From assembly GCF_036014115.1 (NCBI RefSeq), contig NZ_CP107913.1:620001-684000 (forward strand): 64,000 nucleotides of DNA, read 5' to 3'. The notes below the pieces were generated by a model. That model searched no databases and was not told where the DNA came from. It saw only the letters and a program-made list of their open reading frames with translations. This DNA is from Streptomyces sp. NBC_00448. GTDB taxonomy: Bacteria > Actinomycetota > Actinomycetes > Streptomycetales > Streptomycetaceae. Shown here in pieces: positions 16,815 through 25,800 of this stretch. A program made the translations under genes and the position numbers. Position 1 is the first letter of the stretch. Every line of letters begins with the position of its first letter.

Positions 16815-19800
16815 ATGCACGCTCCACCCACCCGCCGCACCGGACGCGTCCGCGCACTCGGACCGGCGGCGCTCGCCCTGGCTCTCACCGCGGCGGCGCT
16901 CACCCTTCAACTGCCCGCGCCCTCCACCGCCTCCGCGACCGACGCCGGCACCACCTGGGACTTCGAGGACGGCACCGCCCAGGGCTGGCAGGTCACGTCC
17001 GGCTCCTTCGGCCAGCTGATCAGCGACCGCGCCTTCGAGCACAACAGCCCCACCACCCCGTACACCAAGCAGGGCACCTGGTTCCTGTCGACCCTGGAGT
17101 CGCCCACCCAGGCCGCCGACGACGGCTACACCGGGGAGATCGACTCCCCCGCGTTCGTGCTGACGCAGCCCGACATCAGCATGCTGGTCGGCGGTGGCAA
17201 CTCGGCGAACACCTATGTCGGCGTCGTCGATGCCGACGGCAAGACGGTCGCCAAGGCCCAGGGCAACAACGCCGAGACGATGGTTCGCCGCACCCTGGAC
17301 CTGTCCGCGTACCTGGGGCAGACCCTGCACCTCGCGGTGGTCGACAAGGCCACCGGCAGCTGGGGGCACGTCACTCTGGACGACGTCCACGTCAACCAGC
17401 CGCTGTCCGGCTATCAGGCCTTCGACTTCGAGAGCGGGACCCCGCAGGGGTTCACCACGGTCAGCGGATCGTTCGGCTCCCTGGTGACCGACCGCGACTA
17501 CCGGCTGGACGACCCGGCGTTGCCCTACACCAAGCAGGGTTCCTTCTACTTCTCCACCCAGGAGGCCCCGGACGGGACCACCGACGAGGGCTACACGGGC
17601 CAGGTGGTCTCCCCCGACTTCGTGCTGAGCCGGCCGACGATCCAGATGATGGTCGGCGGCGGAAAGGGTCCGAAGGAGTACGTCGCCGTCGAGACCGCCG
17701 ACGGCACCCAGGTCTGGCGGGGCAGCGGCAGCAACTCCGAGGCCATGCGGCCGCTGACGGCGGACCTCACCCCTTACCTGGGGCAGACCCTGCATCTGCG
17801 GGTCGTCGACGAGGCCACCTCCAACTGGGGCCACATCACCCTCGACGACGTGCAGATCAACCTCCCCGCCCCCGGCAGTGCGCCCGCGGTCGTCGGCGAC
17901 CTGGCCTCCACCCACACCAAGAGCGGGCCGGTGGCCCTGCAGTGGACCTCTCCGATCAGCTCGGGCGTCACCGGCTACCGCGTCTACCGTGCCCCGCTCT
18001 CCTCCGCCACGGCCACCGATCCGACCGGCACGCCCAGCCTGCTGGCGAACGTGCCGGTCACCGAGCTGGCATACACCGACCGCACCGCGAAGGCGGCCGG
18101 CGGGTACATCTACACCGTGAAGGCCGTGGACGCGCGGAGGGACGAGTCGCCGGCCGCCTACACCATCGCCCGCGCCTACCAGGACCTCAGCGCCCGTGGC
18201 ACCACCAAGGTGTACTCCGGCAGCGCGCTGACCGACATCAAGTTCCCGGTCGGCCCGCTGGGCGACGGCGGGCTGCTCCAGGACGGCACCGGGCAGCGCC
18301 GCAACTGGGAGAACTTCTACCCCGCCGACAACGTCACCTACACCGCCGATCCGCTGCCCGACACCTTCTTCGCGGTCCGTTCCGGCAAGGTGGGTTCCGC
18401 CGGGGCGGTCGCGGCGCTGCAGAGCGTCCCGGCCGGTTCGTTCCCCGCCTCGCCGTCGCTGACCATGACCGGTGAATACCCGATGGGAAGCTACCAGTTC
18501 AAGGCGGCCGTGCCCGGCCTCGACGTCACCGAGAAGTTCGACAGCCCCATGGTGCCGGGCGACACCAAGGACTCCTCGCTGCCGGTGGCGGCCTACACCT
18601 TCACCCTCACCAACACCACCAAGGCGGCCAAGCAGGTCAGCCTGCTCGCCGCCCAGCAGAACGCGGTCGGCTGGGACGGCCTGGCCAAGGTGTCGGGAAC
18701 CAGCTACTCCGGCTACGGGAACAACACCGACACCGTCGAGCAGGACGCGTCGGGCACACGCATCCAACTGACCAAGTCCGGTAGCGCGGCCAGCCTGCGG
18801 CTGAGCACGACCGCGCCCCACGCCACCGCGACCGCTTCCTGGTCGGGCAGCGCCAACCTGCTCAGCGCCTTCACCCGGAGCCCGGACCTCACCGGCCCGA
18901 CGACCGCCACCAGCGGCACCGGAAAGACCGTCGACGCCGCGCTCGCCTCCACCATCACCCTCGCCGCCGGCCAGTCGGTCGACATCCCGGTCACGCTGCG
19001 CTGGTGGGTCCCCGACGCGTCCCACCAGAGCGGCCTCTACAGCGGTCGGTACTACACCACCCTGTGGAAGTCGGCCGCGAATCTGGACACCTACCTGGAC
19101 ACGCACCTGGCCGACGCCCAGGCCCTGACCCGGAAGTACCACGACACCCTCTACGCCTCCAACCTGCCGCAGTACGTGCTGGACAGGGCCAGCTCCGGCG
19201 CCGCACTGCTGCACACCCCGACCGTGTACTGGACGGACTCCGGCATGTTCGGCGGGTACGAGGGCTACGGGTGCTGCAGCGGGATGCCGCCGCACGTCTG
19301 GGAGTACAACCAGGACGCACCACAGCTCTTCCCCGAGATCGGCACCGACATGGTCACCCAGTGGCTGGACAAGATCAACCCGGACGGCAGCCTGCCCGAG
19401 CGCCCGCTGAGCGGCAGCACCGGGTCCGCGATCGACGGCCAGGCCGGCGTGGTGCTCTCCGCCTACCGGGAGTACCTGGCCGACTCGCCGACCGACGGCA
19501 AGGCATGGCTGGACAGCCAGTGGCCGCACCTGAAGGCGGCGATGGACTGGATCTGGAAGACCAACGACCCCGACCGGACGGGCCTGACCACCGGGCTCGC
19601 CCACAACACCCTGGACACCGACTTCTCCGGCACCAGCTCCTGGACCGGCTCGCTCTACCTCGCCGCGGCGAACGCCGCCTCCCTGATGGCCACCGTGGAG
19701 GGCGACTCGACCGAGTCCGCCCTGCTCACCGGCATCTACCAGGCGGGCCGGACGGCACAGAACGACCTGCTGTGGAACGGCGAGTACTACCGCGAGGTCA

Positions 19801-20660
19801 GCCAGGGCTCCGGCCAGAGCTACGGCAACGGCGTCTCCATCGACATGCTGCTCGGCCAGTGGTGGTCCAGCCTGCTCGGGCTGGGCCAGATCTACCCGGC
19901 CGACCGCGAGACGCAGTCGCTGAGCACCCTCTTCCGCGACAACTTCAAGAACAACTTCCTCGGCTACAGCCACCAGTGGCGCGACTTCGTCGCGCCCACC
20001 GACTCCGCCGCGGTCATGTTCACCTGGCCGCACGACGACAAGCCCGCCAACGCGGTCAACTACAACGACGAGACCATGAGCGGCTTCGAGTACTCCGCCG
20101 CCGCCACCATGATCCAGAACGGCCTGGTCACCCAGGGGCTCACCATGGTCGACGCGGTCAACAACCGCTACGACGGCGTGCTGCGCACCGGCAACGGCAT
20201 CACCAGCGGGACCTGCGCCACCGGCGACGGCACCGGCAACCCGTTCGGCGACGACGAGTGCGGGCAGTGGTACGGGCGCTCGGGCAGCAGCTGGTCGATC
20301 ATCGAGGCGCTCCAGGGCCTGACCTACAACGGTCCGGCCCGGACCATCGGCTTCGCACCGAAGTTCCAGCCCGGCAACCACAGCTCGTTCTTCACCGCCG
20401 GCAACGCCTGGGGGCTGTTCAGCCAGACCAGGGCCGGCGGCAGCCAGACCGACACCCTCAAGGTGACCTACGGACCGCTGTCCCTGAGCCACCTCACCTT
20501 CACCACCGCCACCGCGGCGACCGCCGTCACGGTCACCCTCGACGGCACCGCCGTGCCGGCCACCCTGCACACCGGTAAGGGGGGCACCACCATCGACCTC
20601 GGCCACACGGTGACGGTCGCCTCCGGCAGCAGCCTGAAGGTGCGCCTGACCACCCGCTGA
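16815..20660 (+). CDS. Large secreted GH116 glycosidase with duplicated N-terminal modules
   Basis: A 1281-residue secreted enzyme. The signal peptide (about 1-42) is followed by two tandem copies of a beta-rich module of about 150 residues (about 45-197 and 200-355). Each runs from DFE.GT.QG to WGH(V/I)TLDDV and may bind carbohydrate. An FN3-like domain (about 360-450) and the GH116 N-terminal beta domain follow, then the GH116 (alpha/alpha)6 catalytic domain. The latter shows GYEGYGCCSG, HVWEYNQ, HNTLDTDF, FEYSAAATMIQNGL and ECGQWYGRSGSSWS. By analogy with GBA2/TxGH116, D934 is the likely acid/base and E816 a less certain nucleophile. GH116 enzymes cleave beta-glucosides, including glucosylceramide, or beta-xylosides. 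It is the last gene of the sugar importer operon. Confidence 0.88.
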   Translation: MHAPPTRRTGRVRALGPAALALALTAAALTLQLPAPSTASATDAGTTWDFEDGTAQGWQVTSGSFGQLISDRAFEHNSPTTPYTKQGTWFLSTLESPTQAADDGYTGEIDSPAFVLTQPDISMLVGGGNSANTYVGVVDADGKTVAKAQGNNAETMVRRTLDLSAYLGQTLHLAVVDKATGSWGHVTLDDVHVNQPLSGYQAFDFESGTPQGFTTVSGSFGSLVTDRDYRLDDPALPYTKQGSFYFSTQEAPDGTTDEGYTGQVVSPDFVLSRPTIQMMVGGGKGPKEYVAVETADGTQVWRGSGSNSEAMRPLTADLTPYLGQTLHLRVVDEATSNWGHITLDDVQINLPAPGSAPAVVGDLASTHTKSGPVALQWTSPISSGVTGYRVYRAPLSSATATDPTGTPSLLANVPVTELAYTDRTAKAAGGYIYTVKAVDARRDESPAAYTIARAYQDLSARGTTKVYSGSALTDIKFPVGPLGDGGLLQDGTGQRRNWENFYPADNVTYTADPLPDTFFAVRSGKVGSAGAVAALQSVPAGSFPASPSLTMTGEYPMGSYQFKAAVPGLDVTEKFDSPMVPGDTKDSSLPVAAYTFTLTNTTKAAKQVSLLAAQQNAVGWDGLAKVSGTSYSGYGNNTDTVEQDASGTRIQLTKSGSAASLRLSTTAPHATATASWSGSANLLSAFTRSPDLTGPTTATSGTGKTVDAALASTITLAAGQSVDIPVTLRWWVPDASHQSGLYSGRYYTTLWKSAANLDTYLDTHLADAQALTRKYHDTLYASNLPQYVLDRASSGAALLHTPTVYWTDSGMFGGYEGYGCCSGMPPHVWEYNQDAPQLFPEIGTDMVTQWLDKINPDGSLPERPLSGSTGSAIDGQAGVVLSAYREYLADSPTDGKAWLDSQWPHLKAAMDWIWKTNDPDRTGLTTGLAHNTLDTDFSGTSSWTGSLYLAAANAASLMATVEGDSTESALLTGIYQAGRTAQNDLLWNGEYYREVSQGSGQSYGNGVSIDMLLGQWWSSLLGLGQIYPADRETQSLSTLFRDNFKNNFLGYSHQWRDFVAPTDSAAVMFTWPHDDKPANAVNYNDETMSGFEYSAAATMIQNGLVTQGLTMVDAVNNRYDGVLRTGNGITSGTCATGDGTGNPFGDDECGQWYGRSGSSWSIIEALQGLTYNGPARTIGFAPKFQPGNHSSFFTAGNAWGLFSQTRAGGSQTDTLKVTYGPLSLSHLTFTTATAATAVTVTLDGTAVPATLHTGKGGTTIDLGHTVTVASGSSLKVRLTTR

Positions 20661-20681
20661 CCCGGCCCGGCATACCCGCCT

Positions 20682-20717
20682 GGTGCCCCGTCTCCCCCTG
20701 TCGGGAGACGGGGCACC
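20682..20717. terminator. Bidirectional terminator between GH116 and alkylsulfatase
   Basis: A perfect 15-base-pair stem (GGTGCCCCGTCTCCC with GGGAGACGGGGCACC) and six-base loop, placed between two convergent genes about 20 bases from each stop. It should serve both. Confidence 0.8.
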
Positions 20718-20738
20718 CCTGTCCCGAGGGTTGTGCGG

Positions 20739-22568
20739 TCAGGGCGTGACGACGGCGAAGTCGGGGGCGGGGGTGTCGAGCAGGCCGGTGAGGGTGGTGA
20801 AGACCTGCGGGTCGCCATCGACGTGCCCGCCGTCCAGCCCCTTGCCGCCCAGGACACCGAGGAGTTCCGGCTTGGTCAGGGTGAGGGTCAGGTCGGCCGC
20901 CGGGCCCGGCTCGTTCGTGCCGGAGGCAGTGTCGGTGCTGCGGTAGGTGAGGGCACCGTTGGACAGCAGGAGGTGCCAGGTGCGGCCCTCGTCGGTGACG
21001 TTCCAGGTCATGGTGAGCTTCGCGTCCCACGCCCTCGGGCCGTCGACCCGGATCGCCAGGGAGTCGATGAGCATGTCGACGGTCAGGGCCATCGCCATCT
21101 CGGGGTTGGTCGTCTCCAGCGCGGTGTGTGCGACGGTGCCGCGCAGTTCCTGGGCACCCATCAGGTAGAAGTTGCGCCAGGTGCCGTTCTCCGCGCCGAA
21201 GCCGAGCTTCTCGTACACCGAGGCCAGCGCCTGCTTGGCGATCGAGTCGTCGGGGGCGGCGAAGACCGCGTGCCCCAGCAGCGTCGCGGCGAACCGCAGA
21301 TCCCCCGTAGCCGCGTACTCCTTGCCCTTGGCGATCAACGCCGGCACACCGCCGTAGTCAGCGGCGAACCGCTGGGCCTGCTCGAGCGGCGGATGCTCCC
21401 ACAGATGGGCCGGGTTGCCGTCGAACCAGCCCATGTAGCGCTGGTAGATGGCCTTGACGTTGTGGCTGACCGACCCGTAGTAGCCGCGGTTCGCCCACCG
21501 GTTCGCGATCGCCGGCGGCAGCTCCATCCGCTCGGCGATCTCCATACCGGTCAGTCCCTGGTTGGTCATGCGCAGGGTCTGGTCATGCAGGTACGCCCAC
21601 ATGTCCCGCTGGCCCGCCAGGTGCTCGACGATGCGGTCCTGCCCCCAGGTGGGCCAGTGGTGGGAGGCGAACGCGATCTCCGCCTGGTCGCCGAACAAGG
21701 TGATCGTCTCGCCCAGGTAGTGCGCCCAGATACGGGTGTCGCGGACCACCGCTCCGCGCAGGGTCAGGATGTTGTGCATGTTGTGCGTGGCGTTCTCCGC
21801 CATGCACAGGGCACGCCGGTCGGGGAAGTAGAAGTTCATCTCCGAGGGCGCCTCGGTGCCCGGCGTCATCTGGAAGACGATCCGCACCCCGTCGACCGTC
21901 TCCTCCTGACCGGTGCGCGTGATGTCCAGCGTCGGCGGGACCAGGGTGATCGTGCCCTTCGACGTCGTCATGCCCAGCCCGGCGCCGATCTGCCCCTCGG
22001 GACCCTTTTCCAGTTCGGCGCCGTACATGTACACCGCACGGCGGGTCATCGCGCCGCCCGCGTACACGTTCTCCGCCACCGCGTGCTCCAGGAAACCGGC
22101 CGGAGCGATCACCGGCACCGGGGCGTGGCCGTGCGGCAGGACCCCACGCGAGCCGCCGAAGTGGTCGCCGTGGGAGTGCGTGTAGATCAGCCCGGTGACG
22201 GGGCGGTCGCCGCGGTGCTCGCGGTACAGCGCGAGCGCGGCGGCCGCGGTCTCAGCCGAGATCAGCGGATCGATGACGATGACACCGGTGTCGCCCTCGA
22301 CCAGCGTCATGTTCGACAGGTCCAGGTTCCGGACCTGGTAGATCCCCTCGGTGACCTCGAACAGGCCCTGCTTGTCGCACAACTGGCCCTGCCGCCACAG
22401 GCTGGGGTGCGCGCTGGCAGGGCAGTCCCCGTCCAGGAAGCCGTACGCGTCACCGTCCCAGATCACCCGGCCGTCGTCCGTCCGGATCACCGCGGGTGAG
22501 AGGGCGGCGACGAACCCTCGGTCGGCGTCCTCGAAGTCGGACTTGTCTGCGTAGTCGAGATCACTCAT
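20739..22568 (-). CDS. Alkylsulfatase / SdsA-type metallo-beta-lactamase-fold hydrolase
   Basis: A 609-residue enzyme of the class III alkylsulfatase family, which removes sulfate from alkyl sulfates such as dodecyl sulfate with two zinc ions. The metal motif is THSHGDH (H131, H133, D135, H136), followed by GGSRG and by CMAENATHNMHN, which supplies further ligands. A central helical dimerisation region starts near TGMEIAERMELPP. The C-terminal SCP2-like domain ends near DTPAPDF. No signal peptide is visible, so it looks cytoplasmic. The ATG is chosen because homology begins at once (YADKSDFEDADRGF), although the ribosome site is weak. Confidence 0.9.
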   Translation of the reverse strand: MSDLDYADKSDFEDADRGFVAALSPAVIRTDDGRVIWDGDAYGFLDGDCPASAHPSLWRQGQLCDKQGLFEVTEGIYQVRNLDLSNMTLVEGDTGVIVIDPLISAETAAAALALYREHRGDRPVTGLIYTHSHGDHFGGSRGVLPHGHAPVPVIAPAGFLEHAVAENVYAGGAMTRRAVYMYGAELEKGPEGQIGAGLGMTTSKGTITLVPPTLDITRTGQEETVDGVRIVFQMTPGTEAPSEMNFYFPDRRALCMAENATHNMHNILTLRGAVVRDTRIWAHYLGETITLFGDQAEIAFASHHWPTWGQDRIVEHLAGQRDMWAYLHDQTLRMTNQGLTGMEIAERMELPPAIANRWANRGYYGSVSHNVKAIYQRYMGWFDGNPAHLWEHPPLEQAQRFAADYGGVPALIAKGKEYAATGDLRFAATLLGHAVFAAPDDSIAKQALASVYEKLGFGAENGTWRNFYLMGAQELRGTVAHTALETTNPEMAMALTVDMLIDSLAIRVDGPRAWDAKLTMTWNVTDEGRTWHLLLSNGALTYRSTDTASGTNEPGPAADLTLTLTKPELLGVLGGKGLDGGHVDGDPQVFTTLTGLLDTPAPDFAVVTP

Positions 22569-22589
22569 GGACAACGAATAGCCCAGAAA

Positions 22590-22615
22590 CGGTACATTTG
22601 CACATAACTGTATCG
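22590..22615. promoter_or_regulatory. Inverted repeat upstream of the alkylsulfatase gene
   Basis: CGGTACA and TGTATCG are seven-base arms with one mismatch around a 12-base AT-rich spacer, 22 bases before the start codon. It is TetR-operator-like in form. The rest of the 320-base gap to the protease gene holds nothing else I can name. Confidence 0.35.
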
Positions 22616-22887
22616 CGTGCCTTGCCACGTGTTCCCTGGAAGTCCGTCCGAGGCCGTGGACACCGCCCGGGCCCGGGGCAGTGAACGGTGGCGACCGCCG
22701 CCTCAACTCCGTCGGCCTCGTTCCTGGGTGGAGCCCAGCCGGGCCACCAGCACATTCCCGTTTCAGTGGCCCACGGACAGACGACGCCGTACACGCGCCC
22801 ACCCGCACAGCGCCGCACACGCGTCGGCCCCGACCAGACTCGCGGTGCGCCGGCCGCCCGGGCGCGCGGCAGGTCTCGTACGAGGCG

Positions 22888-25800
22888 TCAGGCGGTGCCG
22901 AGTGCCGAACGTGGGGCCGGCTCGGTGCCCAGGGTCTCGTGCAGCTGCAACTCGCCGGCGGGGGGATGGCGGGCACCGGTGGACAGCAGGTGGCGGGCTG
23001 CCTTCGTGGCCTTGCCACGGCCCGTGCCGGTGGTGAGAAAGCAGCGGAGGTCGGTCCGGAGGCGTTCGACATCCGGGTCCGGATCTCCGTCGTGCACCGC
23101 GCTTTCAGCGGCGGATTGAAGCGCGTGGTCGAGGCCCGCGCTGGGCGGGATGGCGTCGAAAAGGGCGTACACCGCGGCATAACGCAGCAGCAGCTCGGAG
23201 CTCAGGGCGGCGGACACGTTCGCGCCGTCGGCCAGGTCGAGCGCGGCAACCGCGCGGGTCAGCGCCTCCGCTCCGCGTGCCATCTCGTCGAGGCGGATGT
23301 GGGCCGCGCTCAGGTCGATCAGTGCGCTCACGAGGTGGGGCGGGGTGTTGCAGCGCTGCCAGTACTCGACGGCGTGGGCAACCAAGTCCTTCGCTGCGTG
23401 GTGATCGTCAAGAGCTTCTGCCGCACAGGCCCCGTTCTCGCACGCGACGGCCGCTGTCCACCAGTTGCCGAGCGTCGTGTACGCGGTCTCGACGCGCCGC
23501 GCCAGTGGGAGCGCCTCAGCGTGGTTTCCCACCCACAGCTCCGCGCGCTGCCTTTGGAAGAGCGCCGAGGCCCGTAGTTCCGCGGTGCCGTGTCCCTCGG
23601 CAAGTTCATGGGCGCGCCGTGCCAGTACGCGGGCTTCTTCCGGGTCCGCTGTCTCGAAGGCCAGCTTGGAGTTGTTGATGGCGACCGGGACGGCGGTGGC
23701 CGCCAGGCCCAAGGCGGTCAGCACGGAGACCGCGCGCCGACCGGACGCCAGGGCAGCCGCCGCGTCGCCCTGGTCCCACTGCATCAGCGAGATCAGGAAG
23801 TCGGCCTCGGCGGCCCCCGCGTGCAGGTTGTGGGCCCCCGCGATGTCACGGGCCCGCTGCGCGTACACCAGTGCGCGCGCCGGGTCGGTGTCGCGCAGCA
23901 GCTCCGCGTTGTCCCAGCACAGCCGTACGGCATCGGCGGGCGCCGAGAGGCGCTGGTGGAGGTGGACGCGCACGTCGTTGGCCGCAACCTCGCCGTCGAG
24001 CTCGCCGGCCGCCTGGTACAGGGCCGCCACCCCCTCCGCCATTTCCAGGGCCAGCGCAAGCCATCCGCGTTCCTCCGCCGTGCGCACCGCCGCGTGGAAG
24101 CGGGCCGGGTCGAGGGCGCCGGACAGCTCCGCGTCGGGCTCCTCCCGGTTGATCCGGCCGAGCCGGTCGCGCAGGAAGTGGACGGAGCGGTAGGTGACAT
24201 CGTGCACGTCCTCCTCCGGCTCCTCCTGTGCCAGGCGCTCCTTGGCGAAGAGCAGGACGAGGTCGAAGAGGGCGAAGGAGGCGAGCACGCCGCCGGAGAA
24301 AGTGCGCACGAAGGCGGCGTGTTGGGCGAGGCTGCGGTCGACCAGCCGGTTCAGGAGCAGTTCCTGGCGCAGCGCCGGGGCGGCCAGGCAGGCGCCCAGT
24401 TCCTCGCCGGTCGTCACCGCGCCGGGCACTGCGGCGATCAACCGGAAGGTGCGGCGGGCCGCGGCGTCCAGGTTGTCGTAGCTGAGCCTGATCGCCGCGC
24501 GCACCGCCCGGTCCCCCGAGTCCAGGTAGTCCAGCCGGGTCGACTCCTCCTCCAGCAGGTGCAGCAGGTAGTCCACCGGCAGGTCCGGGCGGCTCGCCAG
24601 CCGTCCACCGACCATCCGCAGCGCCAGCGGCACGTCCGCGCACAGCCGGGCCAACCGGTGCAGCACGGCGGGGTCGTGGCTGCGCTCGGGGTCGCACGCG
24701 GCGAGTACCCGGACCGCGGAGTCGCGCGTCAGCGGCTCCACGCGGAAGACGAGTGACCGGTCGGCGTACCCCTGGACACGATCGCGGGAGGTGACGACGA
24801 CCGCGCAGGTGGCGGGGGGCTTCACCAAGGGCGCGACGTGGGCGGCGTCCAGGGCGTCGTCGAGCACCAGCAGCACCCCTCGGCCCTGGAGTTCGGCGGT
24901 GAACCGGGCGAACAGCGCGGCGTCGCCCAGGTGCTCCCCCGCGTCGAGGTCCGCGCCGATGTCGAGGCCCAGCGCCTCCGCCACCATCCGCACGACGGTA
25001 CGGGCGGGTCTTCGGGCGTCGGGGACCAGTCCGTGAAGGTCGACGTGGAAGACCCCACCGGGGAAGTCCGGCGCGAGTGCGCGGGCGGCCTCGATGGCCA
25101 CGGTGGACGTGCCGACGCCCGGCTGCCCCGACAGGAACGCGGTCGCCGTGCCCTGCCGTGCCCGGCTCCTGCGCACAGCGCGGACCACGTCGGCGACCAG
25201 TTCGGTACGGCCGAGGACGAAGGGATCGGGATCGGGGATACGGCACATCTGGGCCGCGGCCACGGCCCGTCGGGCACGGCGCTGGACCTCGGCCGCCCCG
25301 GGGGCGGCGGCGCTCGTCCCGCCCTGTTCGCCCTGTTCGCCCTGTTCGCCCTGCGCACCGTTCCCGTTCGGGTCCGGCCTGCGGACCATGACGGCGCGGG
25401 TGGAGGCGGTACGCAGCTCCGGGAGCCGTGCGGTGAGGGCGGTGAGGAATGCCTCCAGGTGCAGTGTCCGGCCGTCGGTGAGCACCGCCCGCAACTGCCT
25501 TCGGCACACCGCGGAGAGTTCGACGAAGAGCTCTTCGGACAGCTCCTCGACCAGGACGTGCCGAAAGGAGTCGAGCAGCGCGTCAGAGGTTCCGGGTGCG
25601 GAGCCGTTCGGACCGGAGCCGGACGGGCCGGCACCTGGTGGCTCGGTGCCGTACGGGTCGAGGCCGTTCGGACCGGAGCCGTACGCGTCGTTCCGCGTGC
25701 GCGAGCCGTCCAGCGGGGCCGACCAGTGACACAGGGCCTCCTCGTGCTGCGGGTGCGCGAGCAGCAGCACCCGAGGGTCGAGCCCGCGCAGCCGGGTGCG

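Noticed and set aside
15095..18475. A long + strand frame overlapping permease, binding protein and GH116
   Set aside because: It crosses three recognisable genes out of frame and has no domain features.
15765..20606. A 1600-codon open frame on the - strand across the binding protein and GH116
   Set aside because: It covers two clear genes in the opposite frame and reads as low-complexity Gly/Val/Arg; it is an artefact of high GC at third positions.
25322..25353. Tandem repeat as a CRISPR or VNTR outside genes
   Set aside because: It is only a 9-base in-frame repeat within the protease/STAND coding sequence, with no spacers.
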